Positions 1 to 7,569 are shown, counted from the stretch's first letter. The stretch: 18,370 bases of DNA from T3Sed10-241 sp036796255 (GCA_036796255.1 DAIRDH010000062.1:1-18370), one strand, 5' to 3'. Numbers and translations: made by a program. Notes: generated from the sequence alone by a model not told the origin.

Positions 1-230
1 AGGTACACACAAGCGGACTAGCAAAAAGTTTAAATAGACTCCTGGGAAAAGTTCGGCTTTTCTTCTAAATCGCATGGTTGTTTATTTTAAGCAATTGGTT
101 AATCTCAATCCATTGAATTACAATCTCGCTTAATCTAAAGTATGAGACGGCTACATTGCAATGAAATAATAGAGTGACAAGATAATAAGTCCTTAAGTAT
201 TTTGCAGCGGCTCAATTGAATTATAGCAAA

Positions 231-246
231 GAGAGGTCGTGCTCTC
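231..246 (-). terminator. weak hairpin after the tacT-like gene
   Basis: A 5-bp stem (GAGAG/CTCTC, 6-nt loop) lies immediately downstream of the minus-strand acetyltransferase stop codon and is followed on that strand by only three T residues. It is placed like a terminator, but the stem is short. The remaining 230 bases at the window edge contain no recognisable gene or RNA. Confidence 0.3.
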
Positions 247-247
247 C

Positions 248-739
248 TCACACCAACTTCCCGATCACCCTCATCGACAGAAACATCTTTTCGCTGTCAG
301 GCAATTGCTCAAAGCCATATTTGCTGTAAAAGCACTCTGCATGGGCATTGATGGGATCGGTCACCACAGCCATGGCGCCAATGCTCTCTTCAGAGAGCTT
401 GTAACTGCGCAACAAAGCGTCCAGGAGCAGGTGTTCTCCGAGGCCCTGACCTTTGGTGCTAATATCTCGCGCGAGGCGGCCCAAAAGGATCACGGGAGCG
501 TTGTAATTTTTGGGGACTTGCTTGATGTACTTGTCGGGAATCAGATCGCGGCCGAGGCTTTCGCTCGTTAAAGTGTAGTAACCCATGACGTTTTCTTGAT
601 TGTCCAAAGCCACAAAGCAGGTAGCCAAACGCTTACGCATATCCTGACTTGCCTGCTTAAGAATGTAGTCAGTAAGGGACGGTTCCTCGCACACAAAGTT
701 TTTTCTGTTGTGGGATTTGTCCAATAGGGTGATGCCCAC
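248..739 (-). CDS. GNAT-family acetyltransferase toxin (TacT-like)
   Basis: A 163-residue GNAT N-acetyltransferase of the kind paired with DUF1778 antitoxins. In characterised TacT/AtaT systems the enzyme uses acetyl-CoA to acetylate the amino group of charged tRNAs and blocks translation. Visible features are the RLARD strand leading into the CoA-loop STKGQGLG (about residues 88-101) and the C-terminal FYSKYGF (137-143), where the family keeps its catalytic tyrosine, followed by a KMFLSM strand. The start is GTG, 2 nt after the antitoxin stop codon; no usable ATG lies nearby, so translation is probably coupled to the upstream gene. Family assignment is firm. The target is inferred from the family and partner gene. 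Confidence 0.88.
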   Translation of the reverse strand: MGITLLDKSHNRKNFVCEEPSLTDYILKQASQDMRKRLATCFVALDNQENVMGYYTLTSESLGRDLIPDKYIKQVPKNYNAPVILLGRLARDISTKGQGLGEHLLLDALLRSYKLSEESIGAMAVVTDPINAHAECFYSKYGFEQLPDSEKMFLSMRVIGKLV

Positions 740-741
740 CG

Positions 742-1023
742 TCAGGAAGTTTTCGCCTTATATCGCTTGGCCGCATCCAGCAAATTTTGGTTGGGCGCAT
801 CATCGCGGAACACGGCGTCGAAAAACAATTGCCGGTCACGCTCGGAGGCAATGATCTTATCTTTTGTGGAAACAATTTCCTCGGCATGTTGCTTAACCAC
901 CCTTACGACAAAGCTGCTAAACGACTTATCGCCACTCAGTTTTTGAGCCCTTCTAAACATCTTTTTGTCAGTGGAAGATACGCGGATCTCGATGCGTTCG
1001 TCTTTGTTAATTGAAGTGTCCAT
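742..1023 (-). CDS. DUF1778 ribbon-helix-helix antitoxin (TacA-like)
   Basis: A 93-residue partner of the downstream GNAT toxin and first gene of the pair. Residues about 8-50 (DERIEIRVSS, then KMFRRAQKLSG and SFSSFVVRVV) fit the DUF1778 ribbon-helix-helix fold that dimerises and binds DNA. The charged C-terminal half (FFDAVFRDDAPNQNLLDAAK) resembles the segment that in TacA wraps over the toxin and neutralises it. Members of this family repress their own operon, alone or with toxin. It ends in TGA, showing TGA is used as a normal stop here. Start is ATG at 1023. Confident family call; autoregulation is inferred. Confidence 0.88.
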   Translation of the reverse strand: MDTSINKDERIEIRVSSTDKKMFRRAQKLSGDKSFSSFVVRVVKQHAEEIVSTKDKIIASERDRQLFFDAVFRDDAPNQNLLDAAKRYKAKTS

Positions 1024-1040
1024 GGAGATTCATTTGCGAA

Positions 1041-1064
1041 CGAAAGTACGATAAATAACCGTAC
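1041..1064 (-). promoter_or_regulatory. possible promoter/operator of the tacAT-like pair
   Basis: Just upstream of the antitoxin start there is a near-match to the Bacteroidota -7 box on the minus strand (TACTTTCG, one base off TAnnTTTG, 1041-1048). It overlaps an inverted repeat with 5-bp arms, GTACG (1046-1050) and CGTAC (1060-1064). No -33 TTG was found at the right spacing. The placement resembles the clearer hicAB and parDE operators in this window, but the match is weak. Confidence 0.3.
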
Positions 1065-1190
1065 AATAAAAGTCTTCCAGTGTCCACTTGTCCAATAGGA
1101 ACAGATCAGAAATGATGAATGACGGACGCCATTGCTCAGCCATGTCGCTGTTTTCCGTATTTTGCACCAAAAATTATAAAACCCAAAACC

Positions 1191-1415
1191 ATGGCCGCCA
1201 CAAAAATCACTGTAAATTCCAATGGATCACTAAAAGTAGAAGGCGATTTCGAAATAGTGGATATGCAGGGAAACCAATACGGACTGCAGGGCAGGACGGT
1301 ATTGGGCCTCTGTCGCTGTGGAATGTCCAAAAACAAACCTTTTTGCGACGGCGCCCACCGCGGCCATCTTGAACATGACGCCGTGGCTTTTGACCTGCCT
1401 CCAAAGAAGGTCTAA
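1191..1415 (+). CDS. CDGSH iron-sulfur domain protein
   Basis: A 74-residue protein carrying one CDGSH (mitoNEET-type) motif: C41-R-C43-G-M-S...P-F-C52-D-G-A-H56. That gives the three cysteines and one histidine that hold a redox-active, labile 2Fe-2S cluster. Family roles include electron transfer or cluster storage; the partner here is unknown. The chosen ATG at 1191 begins right before the conserved domain. An upstream in-frame ATG at 1119 would add 24 residues that look unrelated to the family. It is convergent with a second small Fe-S gene (1480-1713); these two domain types are often neighbours or fused in bacteria, which suggests a linked role. Confidence 0.85.
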   Translation: MAATKITVNSNGSLKVEGDFEIVDMQGNQYGLQGRTVLGLCRCGMSKNKPFCDGAHRGHLEHDAVAFDLPPKKV

Positions 1416-1452
1416 ACAGCGCTTGCGGTGCTGTTGGTCGGGATGACCTATG

Positions 1453-1469
1453 CCTTCACTTTTCGAAGG
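1453..1469. terminator. small hairpin between convergent Fe-S genes
   Basis: CCTTC (1453-1457) and GAAGG (1465-1469) form a 5-bp stem around a 7-nt T-rich loop in the 64-nt space between the convergent CDGSH and Fer4_19 genes. It could serve as a weak bidirectional terminator. There is no clear T-tract after the stem on either strand. Confidence 0.25.
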
Positions 1470-1479
1470 TCAGTTCCCC

Positions 1480-1713
1480 TCACCCCTGCCCAACTTCCCG
1501 AAACGTCAAAGCTCCGGAAGGACAGAGGCTCACTTGCTTCTTCAACGCTTCGGTAGATGCATTCCCGATTTGTATCCAGGGAGTAGTTTTGGGATTGTAG
1601 ACCTGAGGAAGCATCTTTACACATATGCCAGCATGCTTGCAAAGCTTGGGTTGCCATGTGATGGTGATTTCACCGTTGGTGTATTCTTTGTTCATGCTTG
1701 TTTGAATTTTCAA
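1480..1713 (-). CDS. divergent 4Fe-4S mono-cluster protein (YjdI/Fer4_19 family)
   Basis: A 77-residue protein with the Fer4_19 signature: LC25KHAGIC31V near the middle and C64PSGAL near the end, matching the layout of E. coli YjdI. The family is annotated as a divergent 4Fe-4S mono-cluster binder; only three cysteines are visible, so the fourth ligand is unclear. ATG at 1713 gives the full length; a second ATG six codons in (1695, MNKEYTNGEI) is equally plausible and closer to homologue starts. It ends in TGA. It faces the CDGSH gene tail to tail. Its biochemical function is not established. Confidence 0.8.
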   Translation of the reverse strand: MKIQTSMNKEYTNGEITITWQPKLCKHAGICVKMLPQVYNPKTTPWIQIGNASTEALKKQVSLCPSGALTFREVGQG

Positions 1714-1715
1714 TC

Positions 1716-2108
1716 TAAAGTACCAATTTTTCGTTTTGACTGATCAGATTCTCTACATCAAGCAAAATGCAATTGACCGCCGCTATCTTTTTTTGGAATA
1801 CCTGACCTTTTGCACCAATTCCTCTGAGTTTTAGCAAAACACACACGAATCCTGTATGCCCTGTTTTCCTATTGCAGGAAATGAAAATTATCTATCAATG
1901 CAAAGAAATCAGCCCTTCCCCCTGCACTTCACGCCCGGACTGCTGCATCCAGCATAGCCCATTCTTTCCCACGCCATTTCCCGTAAGGGCATACAAATGA
2001 ACCATTTTCAATCGAAAAGCCGGATAAACTTGTCCGACTGCTGGAAGCTTCAGTACAACTTAATTAAAACCTCTGCGTCAATCGGACAATCAATTAAATC
2101 CCTTTGTT
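1716..2108. other. intergenic region upstream of the surface lipoprotein
   Basis: About 390 bases, AT-rich near both ends, must hold the divergent promoters of the Fer4_19 gene and the 2109 lipoprotein. I found no exact TAnnTTTG box with a properly spaced TTG, no ORF of note and no RNA. One-mismatch boxes occur (TACTTTAG on the minus strand upstream of the Fer4_19 gene; TATCTTTT on the plus strand near 1784) but are not convincing. Confidence 0.4.
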
Positions 2109-3932
2109 ATGAAACAACTATTCCTGCTTGCCCTACTTATTTCGCTCTTTGCCACCGGATGCCGGGAGGATGATGACCGCGGCACTCCTCAGAATGCCGA
2201 TCCCACCGAGCGCACGTATACCAATACCTTCCTGTCGGGAAGCAGCGTGACTGCCGACTTCAAAGGCCGCATCACCGATAAGGATGGCAATGCCGTGGCC
2301 AATGCCTTTGTGGAAATTGGCGGAAGCTTCGCCACCACCAACGAATATGGCTTTTACAAAATAAGCAACGCCTCGGTGGATGCGGACTTTGCCTTGATCA
2401 AGGTACTGGCCAACAATTATTTCGATCAATTCAGGAACCTGAAGCCCCGCACTGCACACGACAATGTTGTGGACATCCAGATGATTCCCAAAGTGTACAG
2501 CTCCTTCTTTAATGCCGCTGACGGCGGTACCGTGCAGGTAGAAAACGGCGGCTCAGTGGTATTCCAGCCAAACTCGCTGGTTGACGAAGACGGTGAGCCC
2601 TATTCCGGACAGGTCATCATTGCATCCACCTACCTCGACCCTACGGATATGGCCCTGCCCGCATATATGCCAGGTTCTATTGCTGCTGTAGATCGCGATG
2701 GCAACAATGTAGCCATGATCACATATGGCATGATAGGAATCGAAATTTTGAGCAGCAGCGGCGAGGCCCTTCAAATAGGCCCGGACTACACCGCCCAGAT
2801 CACATTTCCTATAACCGAGGCCCAAATGGGCCACGCGCCGGAAATCATGCCGCTCTGGTATTTTGACGAAAGTACAGGCGTGTGGTACGAGGAGGAAAGC
2901 GCCACCAAAATGGGCAACACCTACACTGCCGAGGTCAGGCATTTCTCTTTTTGGAATTGTGACATTCCCGTTGAATACGTCTATCTGGAAGGAACACTCG
3001 ATTATGAAGGATCGATCCCTAACTCTCTCTACATTAAATTTGTAAGACCCAACGGATCAAGTGCGAATGGATTGGCCAATGCCAACGGCTATTTTGCGGG
3101 TATTGTGCCTGCCAACGAAGAACTCAGTATGACTGTGTACAGCTACTCTTGCGGGGAGGAAGTTTCGCTCTACACAACCACCGTGGGTCCATTCAGCGAT
3201 GATGTGGACCTCGGAACAATTGAAATTGAGAGCATCCCCACTATCCCTGCCTACGTATTTACGGGCTCGGTGGTCGATTGCGATGGCTTGCCTTTGGAAG
3301 GCATTTCAATCGTTTACAATGTGGGGGGTGGTGGTGCCGGCAGCTATGCCCTCACTTCTGCTGATGGTTCATTCGAATTCAGCGTGTTTTGCCTCAGCTC
3401 GGGCACACTAGAGTATACCCTGGTGGACCTGGACAACCTGCTCCAAGGCGTAAGCGCAGAATTGACTGTGGATGGTGGAGCGGATGGGTTTTATGACATG
3501 GGTGAGGTGGCATTCTGCGAGGTCACTGAAATCGACAACTTTCTTACCTACACGGAGGGAGACAATGAATTCGTTTATACTTCTGTACAGGTGGCTGATT
3601 CCACGCTCTGTAGCACGCTCACAGCCTTTGTAAATCCAATTAATTTCCAGGGCGGCATGGTGTACTTTTACTTTGAAACTGCCGAGGTGCCTGGCCTTGC
3701 TGCAATGTGCTCCGGAGGAACCTTCGTGAGCTACTCGATGGACAATGGCAGCATTTACAATGCAAGCATGTCCATATCTGGCCTCAACATTACCGATGTG
3801 GAATATGCTGCGGGTGCGTACACCCTCCTCGAAGGAACCTATACCGGAACAGTATCTGTGAATATCGTTAACGGAAATGATGTAGAGTCATATGAAGCCA
3901 CGGCGAGTGGTGCCTTCCACTTTGAGCCATAA
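2109..3932 (+). CDS. modular surface lipoprotein with carboxypeptidase-regulatory-like domains
   Basis: A 607-residue predicted lipoprotein. Residues 1-18 are a short signal peptide ending in FATGC, with Cys18 the likely lipidation site. The following REDDD is acidic, similar to the export signal that sends Bacteroidota lipoproteins to the outer face of the outer membrane. Domains: a carboxypeptidase-D regulatory-like beta-sandwich at about 48-125 (FKGRITDKDGNAVANAFVEI); a larger beta module at about 130-285 ending PLWYFDESTGVWY...HFSFWNCDIP, resembling modules of CILP/FAM171-type proteins; a small beta domain at about 290-375; a second regulatory-like domain at about 382-470 (VFTGSVVDCDGLPLEGISI); and an unrecognised C-terminal beta domain. 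No catalytic motif is visible, so a scaffold or binding role is inferred. It stands alone and has its own terminator. Confidence 0.8.
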   Translation: MKQLFLLALLISLFATGCREDDDRGTPQNADPTERTYTNTFLSGSSVTADFKGRITDKDGNAVANAFVEIGGSFATTNEYGFYKISNASVDADFALIKVLANNYFDQFRNLKPRTAHDNVVDIQMIPKVYSSFFNAADGGTVQVENGGSVVFQPNSLVDEDGEPYSGQVIIASTYLDPTDMALPAYMPGSIAAVDRDGNNVAMITYGMIGIEILSSSGEALQIGPDYTAQITFPITEAQMGHAPEIMPLWYFDESTGVWYEEESATKMGNTYTAEVRHFSFWNCDIPVEYVYLEGTLDYEGSIPNSLYIKFVRPNGSSANGLANANGYFAGIVPANEELSMTVYSYSCGEEVSLYTTTVGPFSDDVDLGTIEIESIPTIPAYVFTGSVVDCDGLPLEGISIVYNVGGGGAGSYALTSADGSFEFSVFCLSSGTLEYTLVDLDNLLQGVSAELTVDGGADGFYDMGEVAFCEVTEIDNFLTYTEGDNEFVYTSVQVADSTLCSTLTAFVNPINFQGGMVYFYFETAEVPGLAAMCSGGTFVSYSMDNGSIYNASMSISGLNITDVEYAAGAYTLLEGTYTGTVSVNIVNGNDVESYEATASGAFHFEP

Positions 3933-3964
3933 TCCATATCGCCCCCAGCTGCTTAATTGATATA

Positions 3965-3995
3965 AGCCATCCCGTGTATGCGGGGTGGCTTTTTC
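3965..3995 (+). terminator. strong intrinsic terminator of the surface lipoprotein gene
   Basis: A 10-bp stem (AGCCATCCCG at 3965-3974 pairing with CGGGGTGGCT at 3981-3990, one G-T pair) with a 6-nt loop is followed directly by a T run. It lies about 33 nt after the lipoprotein stop codon. Canonical rho-independent form. Confidence 0.88.
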
Positions 3996-4076
3996 ATTTA
4001 GTCATTATTTGAATTGCGCGGTTCAGGTGGCCTTTCGGCAAATAGGGTTGATGCACATTGGCGTGAAATTGTGGTG

Positions 4077-4109
4077 AAAAAAGGAAAGTGTCAAGGTATC
4101 CCTGACGCT
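4077..4109 (-). terminator. intrinsic terminator of the CotH-like gene
   Basis: On the minus strand, AGCGTCAGGG (4109-4100) pairs with CCTTGACACT (4096-4087) around a 3-nt loop with one mismatch and one wobble. It is followed by TTCC and six T residues (4082-4077). It starts about 22 nt after the CotH-like stop codon, the expected place for its terminator. Confidence 0.65.
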
Positions 4110-4130
4110 GGAATTGTTTTTATACTATTG

Positions 4131-5390
4131 CTACTTGGCTACCACCACCTTCGTAACCTCTCTAAAATCCTTACCGACAACCCGAACAAAGTAAATACCA
4201 TTTTCCAGATGGGCCAGATTGATCGCCTTAGGCGTCGGGTGGGCACTTTCCTGCAATACAACCTGGCCCAGGTTATTGTATACAAACACGTCAAATTCAC
4301 TAAAAAATTCACTCTCCATATACATTACATCAGCCGTTGGATTTGGATAAATGTGAAACATCTTTCCGTCATTCTTGGGCCCATCAGCCGACATAGGCAC
4401 GCAAGTCTCTGTAAATTTCATATCCAAATAATCCAACCTGTCTGCGATCCATCCTGACATGTAGTCCAGCGCTGAGTCATCAAGGACAAAATCGGGCCAT
4501 ACCATCGATTCGCGCTCATAAATTCCATTCTGAACCAATACGTTGTGGTTTTCTGCAAACAGAGCCATGAGGTAATTCTCGGTTATAACAGTCGAACGCA
4601 AGGCCAGCCATTTGTTTTTAAGCTTTTCCCTGAAGCCATTTGCACCACAATCGAACATTAACCGGTTGTAAAAACCATTCGACAAGATATCATCAGTATA
4701 GGGTGCATTGCTGCCATCCCAAATGGTTCCAAATGCCCCATCCAGATCCCAGGGAACATAAAAGTACTTTGAATTCGCATCGTATTTGGCAATACAAATA
4801 TTCTTTCCAGTATTGTCTGTGGCTCTCAAAAGATTCAGGAAGATGAAATAATCCACCAAATTGTCTGGATCGAAGCGGTTCGCATAGTCCTGGTAAAATG
4901 CAGCAGAAGGAGCATTCATTACAAAATCTACGAGATGATATAAACTGGTCCAATCCGTTTCTTCCTTTGGATGCTTGTATTCGAAACCTCCCCAGAGCAG
5001 CGAATTGTTGTCGAAAGCCGGCAGCGACGAAAATGTGCTGGCACCCCAACTTATGCCTTTGTACAATTCTCCGCGTATATTTCCATAGTGTGATTTTAGA
5101 CGTAATTGCTTTCTGTCAACCCTTTCGCTCAAGCAGTACACCCCTTGATACGCATCATTTATGAAGAGTTCGATGTACCTCATTTTGATGCCATTGATCG
5201 CTCCAGGCTCACTATTTTGGTAATGAAGGGTGTTGATCAACCTCCAGAGGTCGTTATTGGTCTTGCTTCGAACGCGCAGGGGTTCATTGAACATGGCTTG
5301 TAAGTTCCAATCGTCATCATTCCGCATTCCCAATAGGCTGACATTCTCCGTAACATTTCCATTTGAGTCTAGCCAGAATTCTATTTTCAT
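4131..5390 (-). CDS. CotH-kinase-like secreted protein, main part, with T9SS sorting domain
   Basis: A 419-residue open frame holding most of a CotH-family protein, the atypical protein kinases first described in spore-coat CotH. Conserved signatures are LLGMRNDDDW (19-28), RYIELFINDAYQGVYCLSERVD (split motif, about 71-92) and the nucleotide/metal-binding PWDLDGAFG (213-221). The last about 75 residues, starting IYPNPTADVM, are a type A T9SS C-terminal domain, so the product should be secreted or surface-anchored. The first ATG falls in the middle of the CotH fold. Upstream codons continue in the same frame and encode the missing conserved strand GIRYRGGWSQSLPKKS, up to a TGA at 5466-5468 and then the 5466-5879 fragment. 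The natural gene is therefore 4131-5879 with one in-frame stop. The substrate is unknown. Confidence 0.82.
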   Translation of the reverse strand: MKIEFWLDSNGNVTENVSLLGMRNDDDWNLQAMFNEPLRVRSKTNNDLWRLINTLHYQNSEPGAINGIKMRYIELFINDAYQGVYCLSERVDRKQLRLKSHYGNIRGELYKGISWGASTFSSLPAFDNNSLLWGGFEYKHPKEETDWTSLYHLVDFVMNAPSAAFYQDYANRFDPDNLVDYFIFLNLLRATDNTGKNICIAKYDANSKYFYVPWDLDGAFGTIWDGSNAPYTDDILSNGFYNRLMFDCGANGFREKLKNKWLALRSTVITENYLMALFAENHNVLVQNGIYERESMVWPDFVLDDSALDYMSGWIADRLDYLDMKFTETCVPMSADGPKNDGKMFHIYPNPTADVMYMESEFFSEFDVFVYNNLGQVVLQESAHPTPKAINLAHLENGIYFVRVVGKDFREVTKVVVAK

Positions 5391-5465
5391 GGATTTCTTC
5401 GGCAGAGATTGCGACCATCCACCTCTATACCTGATGCCAATATTTGATTCTACAGGATTTAGGTT

Positions 5466-5879
5466 TCATTCCACGAGTTTGAATTGAGCAAACACTTCGG
5501 TTTGTCCAACTACATGCGGTGTAGTGATACCAACTATAGGCATTTCAGTAAAAAACAATGTAAAAAATGCGTTCTGGGAAGGGACAAATATCTCATAGGC
5601 ATTGCCCACTTCCACATTGCCGATAGGGCTCGAAAATGTGCATATTTCACTAAGCGATATATGACTTTTGGAATTGGTCCATGTCGCATTTATCCATGAT
5701 ACATGCATGTTTGTAAGCACAAGTTTGTGCCCAATATCAATGAAATATTGATTCTCGTTGATCTGAATGGTGTCGTTGGCACAGAGGGGCATAGCATTAA
5801 ACAAAGCCACAAAAAGCATGGCTAAAACAGCCTTGATCAATTTTGTACGCATTGGCATTCTTTTAATTCCCCCATTCAT
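5466..5879 (-). CDS. N-terminal part of the interrupted CotH-like protein
   Basis: A 137-residue open frame with a signal peptide: ATG at 5852 gives MRTKLIKAVLAMLF...PLCA with cleavage near the ALA-like PLCA-ND; an ATG at 5879 would add nine residues. A beta-rich segment follows, then FFTEMPIVGITTPHVVGQTEV, which fits the first strand of the CotH domain. The frame stops at TGA (5466-5468) after FKLVE, and the same frame continues beyond it into the CotH core (4131-5390) without any shift. I read both as one gene of 583 codons with a nonsense codon at codon 138. As it stands this fragment would be secreted but lack the kinase core and sorting domain. Confidence 0.75.
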   Translation of the reverse strand: MNGGIKRMPMRTKLIKAVLAMLFVALFNAMPLCANDTIQINENQYFIDIGHKLVLTNMHVSWINATWTNSKSHISLSEICTFSSPIGNVEVGNAYEIFVPSQNAFFTLFFTEMPIVGITTPHVVGQTEVFAQFKLVE

Positions 5880-5984
5880 TCAATAACCCATTTTTTACAG
5901 TGCTTTCTGTTTTGACAGTGTGAAGATAAGCATGGTTGCGCCAATTGCCAAGATGGACAAATGGCGTGCCCAATTACTTAGCAG

Positions 5985-6002
5985 GTTTCCTACAGAGGAA
6001 AC
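5985..6002 (-). terminator. hairpin downstream of the repeat-protein gene
   Basis: GTTTCCT (5985-5991) and AGGAAAC (5996-6002) form a perfect 7-bp stem with a 4-nt loop, in the spacer between the repeat-protein stop (6056) and the CotH-like start. No T run follows on the minus strand, so termination is uncertain. It could also protect a transcript end. Confidence 0.3.
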
Positions 6003-6055
6003 ACAAGAAAGCTGGAACATCAGAGGGGTCACAATGATCGCCACTGAGTCTGCAA

Positions 6056-6988
6056 TCAGTTGCGGACGAGACGTATACAGGAACTGCGATCGGCATCCTG
6101 AAAGTGCAGGGTGTAGCTGCCGGGTGGCAAGTGGGCCAGATCAAGCGCATGGTTGCTTCCGGCTGCGGCGATGATACGTTGAGCATGCACCAACCTCCCG
6201 GTCGTGTCGTACACAGTGAGCTCGCCATGAGCATGCTCTGCCATTTTTAGCTGTACCTGACCCGATGATGGGTTTGGGAATACTGAGAGGCCATAATCAC
6301 CCTGTCGCGGTTCAACCACCGAAAGCGACAGGCATTCCTCTTCCACTTCAGCCCTGTTGGCGCAGCCTGTAGCATTGCCCGTAATGTTCGCCATGCTGGA
6401 TGGGATCGCCAGGTATTCGCACAGGCTTTCAACAGCGCATTGAAACAAGCCCGGATTGTTTACAATGATCAGGTTAAGGATCGTATAGGGGTCGATATTC
6501 TCGAGGCCAGCTAGTGACATCAGACCCGAGCCCCCCAACACCCTCACAAGGCCATCAACCGCTGTAATTCCGGAAAGTTCCTGTAAACTGAGGATGGAGG
6601 TGTTTCCGATCAACGACAACGGCCCTCCAAGAGATGTCAATTCACTGGCTGCACTTAGGTTCATCAGCTGTGGGTTGTTCATCAAGCTGAAGCCACCACC
6701 CACGCTGCTAGGGGAAAGCCCTTGCATGGAGGCAAGTATTGGATTCTCATTAATGAGGATGGCATCACCGATGGTCTCTAAGCCTTCGAGTCCCTGCAAA
6801 TCTGTAAGACCCTGACAATCGGATATCTCAAGATAACTTCCCACACTGGTGATGCCCTGCAAGCCCGAGAGACTCGTGAGGTTATTGTTGGCGCTTATCT
6901 CCATCAACCCTCCTACCGTAGTAATGCCCTCCAAGCCGGTGAGGCTGCTGAGCAGCTGGTTGCCAGTGACGCCAAGCGATCCACCCAC
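6056..6988 (-). CDS. receptor-L-domain/leucine-rich-repeat-like secreted protein with T9SS sorting domain (main part)
   Basis: The 310 residues begin inside a repeat array. About eight units of 22-25 residues follow the pattern LxxLxGLxxIxxVGGxLxIxxN (for example LTSLSGLQGITSVGSYLEIS), resembling receptor L-domain repeats that form a beta-helical solenoid. The array ends near residue 180 with a Cys-containing cap (FQCAVESLCEYL), then a linker and a type A T9SS sorting domain (FPNPSSGQVQLK to the C-terminus). Expected location is the cell surface or outside, with a binding role. The only start for this piece is GTG at 6988, within a repeat. Upstream codons in the same frame continue the repeat to TAA at 7049-7051 and, beyond it, to a signal peptide. 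The real gene therefore spans to about 7273 and is interrupted. Confidence 0.78.
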   Translation of the reverse strand: MGGSLGVTGNQLLSSLTGLEGITTVGGLMEISANNNLTSLSGLQGITSVGSYLEISDCQGLTDLQGLEGLETIGDAILINENPILASMQGLSPSSVGGGFSLMNNPQLMNLSAASELTSLGGPLSLIGNTSILSLQELSGITAVDGLVRVLGGSGLMSLAGLENIDPYTILNLIIVNNPGLFQCAVESLCEYLAIPSSMANITGNATGCANRAEVEEECLSLSVVEPRQGDYGLSVFPNPSSGQVQLKMAEHAHGELTVYDTTGRLVHAQRIIAAAGSNHALDLAHLPPGSYTLHFQDADRSSCIRLVRN

Positions 6989-7048
6989 ATAGGTAATGTT
7001 CTCCAGGCCGTTCAGGTTTGTAAGCTGGGGATTGGCGCCAACCTGCAG

Positions 7049-7273
7049 TTAGCCATTCACCGCGCTGAGCTGTGCCAAAGGGCTAAGGTCAGTGACGGCA
7101 CCCGGACCGATTTGAAGATCACCCTCAATAGTAGTGCAGCCAGGGTAATTGGAAGAAAAGCTGTTTACCTGGGCCTGAGTGACAAGGCTTATGCCTTCGG
7201 GCAAACAACCTTGGGATTGAGCGTTGTACGCGACACCAATTGTACAAAAAATAAGGAGGAAAATACGTTCCGT
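7049..7273 (-). pseudogene. 5' part of the interrupted repeat-protein gene (signal peptide, no normal start)
   Basis: The frame of the 6056-6988 gene read upstream gives ERIFLLIFCTIGVAYNAQSQ, a good signal peptide, then CTTIEGDLQIGPGAVTDL and SPLAQLSAVNG, which fit the first L-domain strands, then TAA at 7049-7051. No ATG, GTG or TTG lies at the start of the signal peptide. ACG at 7271-7273 sits exactly where ATG would be expected, one transition away. With both the ACG and the TAA corrected the gene would encode 405 residues. So two independent point lesions or base-call errors affect one gene. It directly precedes the repeat array with no frame change. Confidence 0.6.
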
Positions 7274-7569
7274 GGTACTTGAATTAAATATGAGTTGAAA
7301 AATTCATTTTGTGGTCAAATGTTTCTGCGATCTCTTGGCTATGAAGGCTATGTATAGGTAAGAATTCGCTGGTTAAATACTTCCGCAAATCAGATTTCGA
7401 ATCTACAATAATTCCGCCACAAGCTGCCCTGGTTTGCGCAAAGAACTTGTTGAAGCCTCCGAAGGGTACCACGAGAGCCTGTGCGGCCCGCCTGCCGCAG
7501 CTAAGGCCAGCGTCTGGGCGGGCAGGAATGCCAGTGCGAATGAGTAATATCCTGATCCAATAAGGAAAT
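7274..7569. repeat. intergenic GC-rich inverted repeat (core 7486-7526)
   Basis: The 296 bases between the membrane-protein stop and the interrupted repeat gene contain a GC-rich block with nested inverted repeats: GCCCGCC (7486-7492) with GGCGGGC (7517-7523), and an alternative pairing CCTGCC (7491-7496) with GGCAGG (7521-7526). A small stem CCAG/CTGG sits inside. Its composition differs from the AT-rich flanks, and similar palindromic blocks are common as dispersed repeats in Bacteroidota genomes. A 105-codon open frame runs through it but looks non-coding. Copy number cannot be seen here. Confidence 0.35.

Noticed and set aside
5466..5468. TGA as a recoded sense codon or selenocysteine
   Set aside because: Several intact genes in the window end in TGA, and no selenocysteine-insertion hairpin is evident; nonsense mutation or sequence error is simpler.
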